DNA of 64,000 nucleotides from Argopecten irradians (lineage: Eukaryota > Mollusca > Bivalvia > Pectinida > Pectinidae): assembly GCF_041381155.1 (NCBI RefSeq), contig NC_091139.1, forward strand, positions 9,300,383 to 9,364,382. Reading direction: 5' to 3'. This document shows positions 10,676-22,661 of this stretch, piece after piece. The translations under genes were made by a program, and so were the position numbers. The notes under the pieces are model-generated. The model did not search any database and was not told where the DNA came from. It was given only the letters and a program-made list of their open reading frames with translations. Numbering within the stretch: position 1 is the stretch's first letter; each line of letters begins with the position of its first letter.

Positions 10676-11381
10676 TTGTTTTTCTTATGATTGATAATAT
10701 CAAGTACGTCATCTCCTAATAACCTTATCAGAACAAATTTTACGAAAAAAAAGAAATGCTCTCATGTAGAAAATATGTAGAAAGCGTGCGTTATATAGAG
10801 ATTCCCCAAGAACGGCTCTCATGTTCTCCGCTGTTTTCTGAAATAAATGGAATTGATATAGAACTTATGAAACAATTCAATAATATGTTTTCTTTTATAC
10901 CTACGGGTATAATACTGGCTGATCTAGGGCAATACACTCATGCTGCCTGAGGCTGTATTGCATGGCTACCCATTCAATAAAGCCTCGTGACGTCACAGCG
11001 TCAACAAAATTTCTATTTCCTCGGTAAAATTTTAACATTTTTTCACAAACTTGACTAGTTTTACTATAAAAGATGCAAACAACGGAATTTTTGTTGAAAT
11101 CATCACGTTATTTTCATGTATGAAAAATTGACCTCTAGCCATGGATTTCTTCAATTTTATCTCAAAATGGCGGGATATTATAGTTGTTGAATTCCAATTA
11201 AACGTCGAAATATGAAGGAATTTCCATTCTATTGCATATCAGACTAGATGTTCCCCCCGAACAGAGTAATCAGATTTGTATTTGCTTCCTTCTTTTAATT
11301 CTGTTATTAGTTCTGGGGGTTTCTCGTTCTATTTAAAGATTAAGATTTTATTAAAGAAATGTAGCTGATGATTCGAGAGTG
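10676..11381. other. Non-coding stretch with a possible promoter
   Basis: No gene recognised. GTGACGTCAC occurs near 10987 in a context recalling another dispersed repeat in the C1q intron (about 27370). CTATTTAAAG near 11328 could be a TATA-like element about 55 bp upstream of the candidate exon at 11382. Confidence 0.25.
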
Positions 11382-11466
11382 ATGAGTGACTTTTCAAGGT
11401 CTTTTATAGCAATTCTTGGATTGTTTTCTATATCCATTGATCTACTCATACATCCTATCAAATCAG
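11382..11466 (+). CDS. Possible lone signal-peptide exon
   Basis: ATG at 11382 opens MSDFSRSFIAILGLFSISID, a basic-free but strongly hydrophobic leader, and the frame runs to a donor-like CAG|GTAAAT at 11466 (phase 1). Other first exons in this window have the same form. No matching second exon was found on the plus strand, so this may be chance or the remnant of a lost gene. Confidence 0.25.
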
Positions 11467-12788
11467 GTAAATATCCTTATTGTTGTCGTAAAATATTTGT
11501 AAAAGTTTAGTAGATGTAAGATGCGGAGCCAGGCTGAAAATACGACATGTTTTAATGGCGTCCACTTCCGTAAGTACAAAGGATTCTGGGAGTAAGCTTT
11601 AAGGATAATTCTAATATACTCACTCTAATACGAAGAATCCGGATATTAATATGAATGAAGGCAAGGCCTTAAGGGCGAAGCCAGATGTTTCAGTAACCAT
11701 TAATAATACACTGTTAAAAAGTTCAATTTATGGAAATAACGGAGTCGAATTTTCTGTTTATTTTTTTATTCATATATTCACACTCTATCCTTGTCCTAAA
11801 AACCCCATTTGAGAAGGAAATCCACATAAGAGAAGGAACAAATTATATTTCCGTAATAGATATTCCGTTTTTGGTCAGCTGATTATATTGGAAGGTGGTC
11901 TATCACTTGAACGCTTGCAAACATAGAGCAATAGTACTGAGCTTCTGCCGGATGAAGATTACGTTCGTCGGATCATAAAAGCGTTTGAAACGCTTGATTA
12001 TATAATGAGCTTCAAAGCATCTCATTCACGCTCATGGGATTTTTTACAGTGGGTAAAATAATGGCGGCCGCAAACTAAAGCTGTCAGTGTGTAGGATTGA
12101 ATTTTGATTTCATACAAAGTTTAAACATACTATCCTAGTTTGATGTGACCATTTTTTCCAATTGATGTTATTTAATATGATTTTTCAAAGCATGAAAATC
12201 GGCAATTTTACCTGGTTTTTCGAAAATCAGTCATTCAAACCCGGAAGTGCATATTGTTTTATTAATATGTAAGTTAAATTTTTTTTCCAAAATCATACTC
12301 AAACCATCTGAAAATTACTGAACTTTTATAACATTTCAAAGTTATTCTGCTGTATTCAACTATTTAAAAGTTTATCTAAAAACCCCTAAGTCGATACAGA
12401 GGTACATCCGCCGATCGTAAAAATGCCAGAATTGCCAATCTCTATGTATATTAGTTTCTGTCTTTGGCCATCGTTATCAATTTTATTATGTTATAATTGT
12501 TTTAATAAGACTTTTATTGTTTTCGTTTCAGAAAGGTAGCATAATGGTCCTTTCAAGAATATCCCGAAGTTGATTATCTTTTACATTGAATGAAGAAAGC
12601 ATTTAAATTATCATTCTTCAAAAATGAATTGTCTTAAGAACTATGGCAGCTAACTGTGAACAGAATAATTTGTCAAGCTTTCCTATCATTGCTTCCTATT
12701 AAACAATGCTGTATGGTAGCCGTCTTAGCTTTTGGGAATACAAGATATACTTGTTATACAAGTGTATTCGAATCGCATACATGGATAT
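11467..12788. other. Non-coding stretch
   Basis: No gene or clear repeat could be supported. The segment at about 12528-12556 (TTTCAGAAAGGTAGCATAAT then GGTCCTTTC) resembles the right end of the AAAGG-ended elements, so part of this region is probably old transposon. Confidence 0.3.
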
Positions 12789-12969
12789 GTCTTTGCATAT
12801 TACAGAGTTAGCTCCCTTGCGGGTAGGTATCGATTGTTACGTCATTATTTTGTGACCGCAATTCACATCGTTTTCTCCGAAAAGTATGACCTTACGCAAG
12901 CAAACACATCCCGTCACAATCAATACCTACCCACAAGGTCAGATAACTCTTTAATATGCAAATACGGAA
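12789..12969. mobile_element. Long-inverted-repeat MITE, copy 1 of 3
   Basis: The left half (TTTGCATATTACAGAGTTAG, then GGGTAGGTATCGATTGTTAC) is inverted in the right half (GTCACAATCAATACCTACCC, ending AATATGCAAATACGG). The element is almost all inverted repeat, about 181 bp, non-coding. Other copies lie at 28311-29196 (interrupted) and 47207-47393. Confidence 0.85.
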
Positions 12970-14815
12970 TAAACTCGTTATAATTACCAGTTTTTATTAT
13001 TGCAACTCATTTACATCCAACAAAATGCAAAGTACTTGCACAGACCGTCTACTAGTGAAACAGATTTCAAAATTTATAATTCAAAAGCAGAAATCAATGT
13101 TCCGTGATGAAATGAGCAAAATATAGAAACAACTTTAAATTACATATATCCTTGTATTTTAGGAATCTGGAAAATAAAGAATCGGATTAGTAATGGATTA
13201 AGGAATAAGGGATACAATTTACCGAGGCCTTACGGGTTCAAACGATGTATAGAATTTCAATTTCAACAAAATTTCAATTAAAATAAATTGGAAAAGGATT
13301 GGACAAAAGATAATGGCTATGCAAGTTCTCTCACTGGTAACAAAACCTATAAAGAAAAATGAAGTGAAAGAATATTTTTTTAGTTTCAGCATAAAGACTC
13401 TGTATGCTGAACTGACTTGATAATAACCATAACTAGCGCGGCTACCGCCACATAAGCATCTGAGCAATAAAAGACTCTTGCCTATAGCTACTCCAACCAT
13501 AGACGACTTAGTTCAACATAGTTTCACCTGAATAGTTCTAAAATGCTCTAAGGAACAACAAGGATTCTAATATACATGCAAACTTTGCCATTTATTGAAG
13601 AAACATAGTAATAATGTAACAACTTTACAGAAATAGCTTTAATTCGTTCATGCTCATTCTAATATGCTGCAAGTATATAGTTTTACAGTTGTGGTAATAC
13701 ATATTAAATTCTTTCCTCAGTAATAACTAGTAACAAGAAGGACATTTTTTAAATAGTTCTAGATTTCATCTAATAAATAAATGAATAATTTATACCATCG
13801 GGACTCAATGATAACTACATCACATTGAGACACTATATATTTGTACTAGCAAGTACAAATGAAACCCATTCTTCATGCAGAAAATTATTGATAACCAATC
13901 TCAACTTGGAATATAGTAACCGTCAACTCCTATTCCTAGCAGAATAATTCCTATTATACGAAATACAACACTAGATCTATTTCCTAATTAAATGTGCTAT
14001 TACAATATCAAAATATTAGATAAATTCCTTTCTTTTTCTGAATTCTTAAAGTTTCCTTCAAATAATCCTCTAATTCAATTATCTCTGTGTAATGTAACTG
14101 TGAAAACTCCAGCCTAAGCTAACAGAAATACAAGAAATCCCATAACAACATAACACTAGAACTGACCCATTTATAACTCAGATATTTACAGAAATTCCCA
14201 AAAATATTGCATTTAAAATACAGAAACATATCCCACATACGTAAACTATACCTAACATAATACATAAATACAAGCCAAGCTTTGTAACCGAGGAAACACC
14301 TCTTTGTCCATCGCTATACACCCACCTCAACGATACACCACCGACTCAGAGATAAAAATAATTAATATAAATATTGATTGATGATTTTTTAATATTCTAA
14401 AGACTGTTAGCCAATCTAGAAGCACAGTATAATGAATCTTTAACGGCGTGTAGATACACAAATACCAGATGCATACATACAAAAATTTCTCTTTCATTCT
14501 CCTCCGTCGCACCACTTCAATCAGGTAACCAATTAATACACCGCACCATTCACCAAGCTGAACTGCTCAACAAACACTTCACCAATATCTCTCGATTTTA
14601 ACACCTGTCTATTTCCACTTAGTCAACTGTTCAATAAGTCAATCTGGCGCAATATTTTACTAGATGGAAAAGAATGGCGGAGATATTCACCAGCGATATT
14701 TCCGCAAAGTTACAGGGATCAAATACGTTGTTGTAAAATATTTTCCTTTGAATTTGCCTTTATTGTTAGAGTTGCTAACAAAAACAAAAATTATGTAAAG
14801 TGAAATATATTTTTT
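12970..14815. other. Non-coding stretch
   Basis: AT-rich; open frames on both strands lack any recognisable domain. No repeat family was identified. Confidence 0.35.
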
Positions 14816-15240
14816 CTTTTACGTGCTCACGTAAAACATTTTGTGTAATACAAGAAATATTTTTTACTGTAGGATCAAAAATATGTTTTTTTACGTAAGA
14901 CGACAAATATTTTTTTTATGTATGGTGAATTTTTTTTTTCTTTTACGTGCTCACGTAATAAGTATTACGTGAGCACGTAATAAGTATTACGTGAGCACGT
15001 AAAAGAAAAAAATATATTTCACCATACATAAAAAATATTTGTCGTCTTACATAAAAAACCAAAAAAAAACATTTTTCGTCCTACATAAAAAAAAATATTT
15101 TTCACCATACATAAAAAATATTTCTTGTCATACACAAATTATTTTACGTGCTCACGTAATAAGTTTTACGTGAGCACGTAAAAGATAACAATATTTTTCA
15201 CCCTACATAAAACGTTTTTTTTTGCCCTACATTAAAATAT
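14816..15240. repeat. Complex inverted-repeat block with ACGTG/CACGT palindromes
   Basis: Near-palindromes of the form TTTTACGTGCTCACGTAA occur at the left edge, at the centre (about 14940-15005, several in a row) and near 15143-15183. Between them lie A/T-rich modules (TTTTTTATGTATGGTGAA and its complement) arranged in opposite directions around about 14970. The block abuts the 21-bp array that follows and may belong to the same element. Confidence 0.85.
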
Positions 15241-15242
15241 TA

Positions 15243-15730
15243 TTGTGAGGGAACACAATCATTATTGTGGCACACAATAGTTATTGTGAAAACAATATAA
15301 TTGTGAGGTTCCCTAACAATAATATTTTGTTCCCTCACAATAATATTATGTTCCCTCACAATAACATTGTGTGGCCTCACAATCATATTGTGTTCCCTCA
15401 CAATCATATTGTTTCCCCACAATTTGTGTGGCCTCACAATAATTATTCTGTTCCCTCACAATAATATTGTGTTCCCTCACAATAAGATTGTGTGGCTCAC
15501 AATAAGATTGTGTTCCCTCACAATACTTATTGTGTTCCTCACAATAGTATTGTGTGGCCTCACAATAATATTGTGTTCCCTCAAATATGTTTCCCTCACA
15601 AGTATTGTGTGGCCTCACAATAAGATTGTGTTCCCTCACAATAATTATTGTGTGGCCTCACAATAAGATTGTGTTCCCTCACAATAGTATTGTGTGGCCT
15701 CACAATATTATTGTGAGGGAACACAATAAA
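15243..15730. repeat. 21-bp palindromic tandem array with two linker types
   Basis: About 23 units. Each has a palindromic core (CACAATAATATTGTG and variants) and a 6-base linker, either TTCCCT or TGGCCT, mixed along the array. Some units are trimmed. At both ends the orientation flips (GTGAGGGAACACAAT). Because 21 is a multiple of three, several frames stay open on both strands; these are not genes. Confidence 0.93.
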
Positions 15731-18370
15731 TATATTTTTTGGTGTGGCGCCAGACGGCTTCTGTGCCGCCGTACATTTCAGCAGTAATAAAACTGAAATG
15801 TTCGCTTTTTAACCCTATGAAGAACGGACACACTAACTAGAAAGTATAGTCAGTGTTATTATAAAAGACCGCACCTATACGAAGAGACTTTTGATCCATT
15901 ATATATAAAAGAAAGGTGTTATAGAAAATGATGATCACTTTCGTTTTTGTAAGTTTATTTCGTTTTTATTTATCAATATTTTTATTATTGTTATTTTTTC
16001 AATTTTTTTTTATCTTTTTTTTTCTTTTGCTATTATTATCGTTATTGAAGTTTTTTTATATTTTTTATAGATTTTTTTATTTATTTATTTATTTATCTAT
16101 TTTTGATAATTGCTTTTTGAAAGGAACGATTTTTTGTAAAGCTACTGAATGAATCCTTTATATTAATTACTTGCCTATACATAATTACTAAAACTTGAAT
16201 AACGGTGTTCTGTAAATGTACTGAATTTATTCCGACGCAATCACATTTTTTGCGCAAAACCAAATTTCAAAACGTTAGCGCAGTGATCTATTCACGCATA
16301 TCTAGTTATTGCTATTTCAACGACACATCAAAAGCGTTTATCCCAATCATATTTTAGTGCAAAATATCTTTCGTAAAAATCGCTAAAATGTCATTACCGT
16401 TAATTTAAATATATTAACGAAAGTATTGTTGTATGGTGTGCACCATACTGACTAGAGAGTAAGTGTAAGAGTGAATGTATATTACGAGACGTTTTGATAC
16501 CATGATGCTATTAATTAGTGAAAGCAAAGTAAATTGGATAGAAATGTTATAGTCATCTATGATGCATGCGAAATGACAATACGTTATAATTCGATCCTAA
16601 AATTCAAAGAAAAAGAAATCATGCAGAATATATAAAAGAATGTGATAATTAATGTTTGTTGAGAAGAAGAAACCAATCCTGTATTTTAATATTACAAACA
16701 CGCAACACTGTTATCGGACCCCGATGTTTCGAAACAACCTTAAGTCAATATCTTATTTAAGACAAACTGTTCTTTATAAGTGACATTAAAGGAAAAAAAC
16801 AGTTTTGACTTAAAGCGGTGTTTTTGTTTTGAGAATTTGGGACCAGCTTTATTAAACAGTAGACATGGATTGTAATTTAAACATTTTTTATATATGTTAT
16901 AAAAAGCAGCAGATTTCGATTGATATTAAAAAAGAAAAAGGATGCCCGACTATCGATTTTTTTCAGGAGTGTTTATCACATACATGTACATATGTCATAA
17001 CATTGTTATTACATTGTATGTTCAACACCAAGTATGGTTGCTTTTCCATGTAAACTTTTGAAAAACCTGTGTTTTGAGGTCGAATGAAAGGTTGGTTTTC
17101 GGTTGCTAGAGTATAAAATCAGATTCTAAGGAGGTGTAATTTTGTCCTTTTTCTTGATAAATCTCCTGAATTGGGGCTATCATCTATATACAAAAGATTT
17201 TGTAAATTAGCCATCTAATGCTAAATCCTTGTGCAAAAATATAAAACCATCATGATGCGATCGATAATAATAAAAAAATGATGCCTGACTACCGATTTTT
17301 ATTTCATGGATTTTTAGCACAGATACATGTCCGAACATTGATATGATGTTCACTTACAAGTATGATTGCGTTTCAAAGTAATCTACTTTAATAAAATATT
17401 TTTACAAGATATCCCCCATTATGAAATGTTGTCATTTTCAGCTGACATAGCAACCAATAGAACTAATTAACAAAACGATACAGATGTTAAATAAATAATT
17501 CCTTATAACAATATTGAGAAATAAATGTGAAAATTTCTGTTTGCATATTTTCCCGTTAAATTTATATGATTTTTAAATTATTTTTAAATGATGCAATGAG
17601 AGGAAAATATTGTATTTGGCATCGAAACTAAAATTGGCCAATTTTAATTCAAATATGTTTCATGAAGTTATGCCAATGTTTTAGGATTTTTGGACGAGAT
17701 TATATTTTGACTTATTTCCACCTAAATCTTAATGGTTCCCTCACGCATAACGGTTCCTAGCATGGGCTCTTTATATACATAATGATCAGTGGTAATAATA
17801 TTAGTATCTTTAAAGAACTGCTGATTAATGAATGTGCACGTGTTATGAACTGTTAACATAGTATTTATCGAACATATAAGTGTTAGAGTAAAAGATCTCT
17901 AACGGTATTTCAATCATCTAAGTGTTGTTGTTTTCATGTATTTTTTTTTTTTTTTTTGGTCAAAATCAATAGAGACTTTCAATGCTGTACAATGCTCAAC
18001 TTGAAAAATAAATATTACGAATTCGATCAAATGTGTGTGTTTTGTGTCCAATAAATTATTTCATTGAGCAGTAAATATCATATAAACACTATTTATGAAG
18101 TAGAAAGTTGAAATGTTTATACAAATACAATACATTTTCTAACAATCGTTACGCGTTATGCTTAGATAATTTGAAACAAAATAATCGATAGCAATTATTG
18201 ACTAAGCAGTTATTCAGCCTGTGGTCAATAAAAACGTCAGAAATTTCCTACATCAAATAAACATCCAGTATTGATAATTGATTATTTGTTCAAAATATGT
18301 GTACATTATTTATGTATTGTTTATGTATATTGGGCCACAGACTGGTGACCGGTCGTATGGTGTCAGTCGC
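15731..18370. other. Non-coding stretch with T-rich tracts
   Basis: Low-complexity T-rich sequence at 15945-16110 and a poly-T run at 17940-17960. Otherwise AT-rich with no supported gene. It is the 3' flank of the minus-strand membrane lectin gene. Confidence 0.4.
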
Positions 18371-21300
18371 TCACCCTTTGATACAGTAAAACATAGACCG
18401 GATAGTGTTGAAGACATCGGGCATGATGATCAGTGCGAAAGGGGTAACCATCATAGCTACGGCAGTCAGTCCCATAGCTTTGGCAGACGGACGGGGGTCA
18501 GATGCACTCGTCAAAGTCCGCTTGTATGCTTCATAAATAAAACATAATTCATTTTATAAAGTATTATCATTTAATTTCTAATGTATATACTTTAGATTTA
18601 TACAAATATATTTCATTCAAAAATATTTATTGGCGATAGTTGTCCTTCTATTTTCGCATATAGTATACCATCGATAATTCGAAATCCGAACACTTGCGCC
18701 TTCAAGCAGAACGTCCTTATTCTTATTTTTCCGGACTGCCGATGTCCAGTTTACTACGTCTAGTATTTAAAAATATATTTTTCCGTGTTATCGACTCCAC
18801 TATTAACCTCCCCGATTCAAGTGTCAAAGTACAAGGCCATTAACACACACAGCTTTCGTAGTTTTTATTTCTTGCTTTATAATAATTTTACAAGCGAAAA
18901 AAAACCCTCGATTATAACTTTGATTATATTTTGTAACTAAAACTGGAGTTGTTTACGTATTAATCATGGTGACTATGAGTTATACACGGACTAAAAAGCT
19001 GTTTCATGTTTCTTTTTTTTAGTCAAATCAACTTTTAAATTATTTTAAATCTTTCGTTCGGAACCTACCAGAAGTTTCCTTTACGTCAATAAGCAGGGCA
19101 TTCCTCATCGTTTCAAGCTGGGTATCCGAATGTCCCGTGTAATTTCCTGCAACGTTATTTCCAGAACAGCTGCAGACACCTATAGCCCAAATATCATAAA
19201 TACTAAAAACATTTATTTTATCGATTGCAAAACAAGTTATATAACTTACAAAAATCACTTTCAATGGGTCTTGGAGTTGTAGGAAATCCAAGTACCAGGA
19301 GAACATTCACATCATATGGCAGGTGACACCTGTCATTTTCACGCTTGTGCAGTGAATCGAACCCCGATCAGCTAGATGAAAGGTATTTAACCACTTCATC
19401 ACCCCTTTACCTCAGCAATCTGTTAATGCATTTGAATATTGACTTACCCGAATTTTCAGATGTTGTTGGCGATGTTGTGTCTGTTGATTCCTCATTTTGG
19501 GACGTTGTTTGAGGTGAAGAAGAAGACGTTGTTTCAGGAGTTGAAGTCGTTGTTTGTGGGACTGTTGTCGTTGTTTCAGGAGTTGTAGTCGTTGTTTGTT
19601 GTGTCGTGGTCGTTGTTTGTTGGACTGTTGTCGTTGTCTCAGAAGTTGTTGTCGTTGTTTGTGGGACTGTTGTCGTTGTTTCAGGAGTTGAAGTCGTTGT
19701 TTGTTGTGTCGTGGTCGTTGTTTGTGGGACTGTTGTGGTTGTTTGTGTGACTGTTGTGGTTGTCTCAGGAGTTGTAGTCGTTGTTTGTTGTGTCGTGGTC
19801 GTTGTATGTGGGACCGTTGTCGTTGTTTCAGGAGTTGTGGTCGTTGTTTGTGGGACTGTTGTCGTTGTTTGTGGGACTGTTGTCGTTGTTTGTGGGACTG
19901 TTGTCGTTGTTTCAGGAGTTGTGGTCGTTGTTTGTGGGACTGTTGTCGTTGTTTGTGGGACTGTTGTCGTTGTTTGTGGGACTGTTGTCGTTGTTTCAGG
20001 AGTTGTAGTCGTTGTTTCAGGAGTTGAAGTCGTTGTTTGTTGTGTTGTGGTCGTTGTTTGTGGGACTGTTGTCGTTGTTTCAGGAGTTGTAGTTGTTGTT
20101 ACTTTTCATTAAATTAAATATATACAGGATATATATATTTGAAGCGTAACCTTTTACAATTATGACTCTAGTGCTGTAAGCACACTATGTACTCAGTGTA
20201 GGTATTTTTAGTTACAAAAATACACCCTTGATTACTTATTGACGCACAACTAATGAGGATATAATGAGATACCACATACAAAATCCATCGTTTTCACTGT
20301 AATTCACAAAATGCTGAATGCATCGTAAACCAATGAATGATAAAAATGGCCGTAAACCAGCTGTTTAATGTTTAAAGTTTTGAAGTAACCACGTGGTCGA
20401 GGTCAAATGGCAGTCTAGCCAATCATTTATCCTTTGTGAGATATATTGTATAAACTGAAATTACTCAATTTTAGTGATAATTTAATACTCTTCGACGGCT
20501 AGAGATTCAATCGCCTCATTTTTTGTTTTGGTTTTGGTAGACATACGTATTATTGTACGATAAATGTATGTTTGTTAGACAATATTATACTTATGTGTTC
20601 ATCCCACTTACACGTACTAGCCGAACAAAGGGCTTTAAGGCCGTGACTGTTTAAAATCATACACCCACAAAGAAAACCTTTTCATACTAAATCTGACTTT
20701 CTAATTCATCATACCTCTATATTTAAAGTTTCATTGCTGCTATGTAACCTAACTAAGCGCAGTTGGCAATTTTTAGTATAATTATGAACTGCCATCATAA
20801 TCGCCGTGCGAGCGATCACGGAAGATTGCTGTTCAAATAGCTGTTCTGTCTTTGACGATACTGAGTTCTTTATTCATTAAAAATGTAAAATCTATTTTTA
20901 GGATCAGTTAATAGGTGCAGCAGGTATAAATTCTAACGCCCTAACTGCACGGCCGTCTCATTAGATTAGTGACAAATAGTTTAGTGTACATCCCTGTATA
21001 ACAATAGTTATGTTGCTCACAGCTGTTAAGAATGAGAGGACAAAGGATTAACTAAAGAAGCTATTGCTTTTTTCCACCGTTAAGTCATTGCACGCCTTCA
21101 GAAAATAAATCGTTATATATTGTAGCTATGAACGGAACATAACATCAAACCAAATCAAACCAAATTTTGTCTACGTGGACAAGAATTATGCACATTCGGT
21201 AATAAAATAAATATGTTAAAAACATGTCATCCTTACCCTATAGCATTCCCATGCAAAGCAAAAAGATCCGTGTTAACTTCTTCGCTAGGGATCACAGCCA

Positions 21301-21760
21301 GGTGACCATTGTCTTGTTTACAGAGGAGATCACTATCCTCGGTATCTAACGCCACCGGCGTTACCCAGAAACAAAGATTGTGTCCAGCGAGAATCCAAGC
21401 AGCAGGATGACATGCTAGATGGACAAAAATCCTTAATGCATTATAAATCCTACACAATATTGGTTTTGAAAAATAGAATATCCAATTAATAACAAATTTT
21501 CCACATGAAAATTAATTTATAACAAACAAATAAAGAATTAAAACAATTACAATTGCCACCAAACTATTATATTGAAGCACGGACATTTGATAAAGACATT
21601 GACATACATGTAGGCAAACATAAAATTGAAAAAAAATGTGTTTGGATTTTGTTAAAGAAAACATATAAACATATCCCGAATACATGAGAATAGGCAATTG
21701 CTTACCAGTTGTTTGATGTAAGAACAGTATGGTAAGGTTTACCAACCAAAAAAACATCAT
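18371..21760 (-). CDS. Membrane-anchored lectin-like protein with mucin stalk
   Basis: Minus-strand gene. Exon 1 (21706-21760): ATG and signal peptide MMFFWLVNLTILFLHQTT, donor GTAAGC, phase 1. Exon 2 (21237-21414): N-terminal half of a C-type-lectin-like domain (CHPAAWILAGHNLCFWV, then LLCKQDNGHLAVIPSEE), donor GTAAGG, phase 2. Stalk exon (19448-20101): about 218 residues of Thr/Pro/Val/Glu repeats. Cys exon (19069-19179): VCSCSGNNVAGNYTG and an acidic helix, phase 1 on both sides. Tail exon (18371-18528): a membrane segment (AMGLTAVAMMVTPFALIIM) and a short tail to TGA. Exon 2 leaves phase 2 but the stalk needs phase 1, so at least one exon (the other half of the lectin domain) is missing from my model; none was recognised between 20110 and 21230. 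The protein would display a lectin head on an O-glycosylated stalk at the cell surface. The Cys-rich/TM ending resembles tails I recall from molluscan surface receptors. Confidence 0.65.
19330..19425 (-). repeat. tRNA-derived SINE head
   Basis: On the minus strand, TGATGAAGTGGTTAA resembles a pol III A box and GGGGTTCGATTC a B box, spaced as in a tRNA. The 3' part of a SINE was not traced. It lies in the intron between the stalk exon and the Cys exon. Confidence 0.5.
19448..20101 (-). CDS. Thr-rich mucin-like stalk exon (24-bp coding repeat)
   Basis: One exon after AATGAAAAG (acceptor) and before GTAAGT (donor), 654 bp, phase 1 to phase 1. It encodes about 24 copies of an 8-residue unit of two kinds, TTTTVPQT and TTTTTPET, then a Ser/Thr/Glu-rich non-repeated end (ESTDTTSPTTSENS). 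Such stretches are O-glycosylated and extended. The Val-rich frame on the plus strand is its antisense shadow. Confidence 0.8.
20102..21236. other. Intron space of the membrane lectin gene
   Basis: Expected to hold the second half of the lectin domain, but no Trp/Cys-rich exon with good splice sites was seen on the minus strand. A dispersed-repeat start (TTTTCATACTAAATCTGACT, about 20680) is shared with 27276. Confidence 0.35.
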
Positions 21761-22661
21761 GTGTCTTGAATGTAGGTCATGTCATATCAGGATATTCGAG
21801 CAACTTTTCTGAAATAATTACTACTTTCCTATGCATGTCAGTTTTATCATAACTTATGGTCAATCCAGAAAATCTATAAAACACCTAAAGACTAAATAAG
21901 TTTACCAATGAAACACAGTATTATGAAGTCACGTGATCATCGGTACAGTACATGGCAAATTTCAGACCTGTTTCAGGTAGGGGAATATACTTAAAGTTTA
22001 TTCTACTACACCGACTGTTTGTTGGCTTGTCGCCACAGCTAGTGGACTAAGTAATAAACAACCAATTAGTCGTATATTAGAGGCGCACCTTATTTAGGTC
22101 ATGTTACCAAAACATAATGACTATTAATGTTAATTTCAATATATACCATTCCTAACGGTAACTATTGATATACTTATTGGGGAACAAATCAATTTCGACT
22201 CTAAATGGTTAACGGGAGCAATATGTACCATAGTAGAGATAAGAAAAGCAGGAAAATATTTCAGTTTTTATAAGTGCTTTCTAACCGTCAAAAGAAATCA
22301 ATAATTTCCAATAAATTGAAATATTAATATTAGATTACCAATACCCCGTAATTATTACTGTCCCCTGATTCACTATTTATGATTCGAAGGGATTTCTTTG
22401 GGCATAATTTGAAAAAAAATATATGTTAAACTTAATTAATTTCCGACTTATTTATAAAATTTTCAACTCAATAACGCATATTTAGAATTAGACTGGTTAG
22501 ATTTGTAACATTACTTAATATTCATAATGAAAATATATCGGTAAACTTATATCTATTGGAATACGATGTGTTTGGGATACGTACAAATATATATAGACAT
22601 ATAAGACTATATAGCACCAGGTGTTTTTTTTGAGAAAAAGAACAAACTTCATTCAAAACTA
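21761..22661. other. Upstream flank of the membrane lectin gene
   Basis: No exon or repeat recognised up to the TIR element at 22662. The promoter of the minus-strand gene should lie at the left part. Confidence 0.35.

Noticed and set aside
15240-15787. Several open frames on both strands across the palindromic array
   Set aside because: A 21-bp period keeps every frame open; composition is pure repeat.
18278-18547. Plus-strand frame of 89 residues
   Set aside because: It is antisense to the transmembrane tail exon, which has an acceptor, a hydrophobic segment and a stop on the minus strand.
19606-20112. Long Val/Gly/Cys-rich open frame on the plus strand
   Set aside because: It is the antisense of the 24-bp Thr-rich coding repeat; the minus strand has the splice sites and neighbouring exons.
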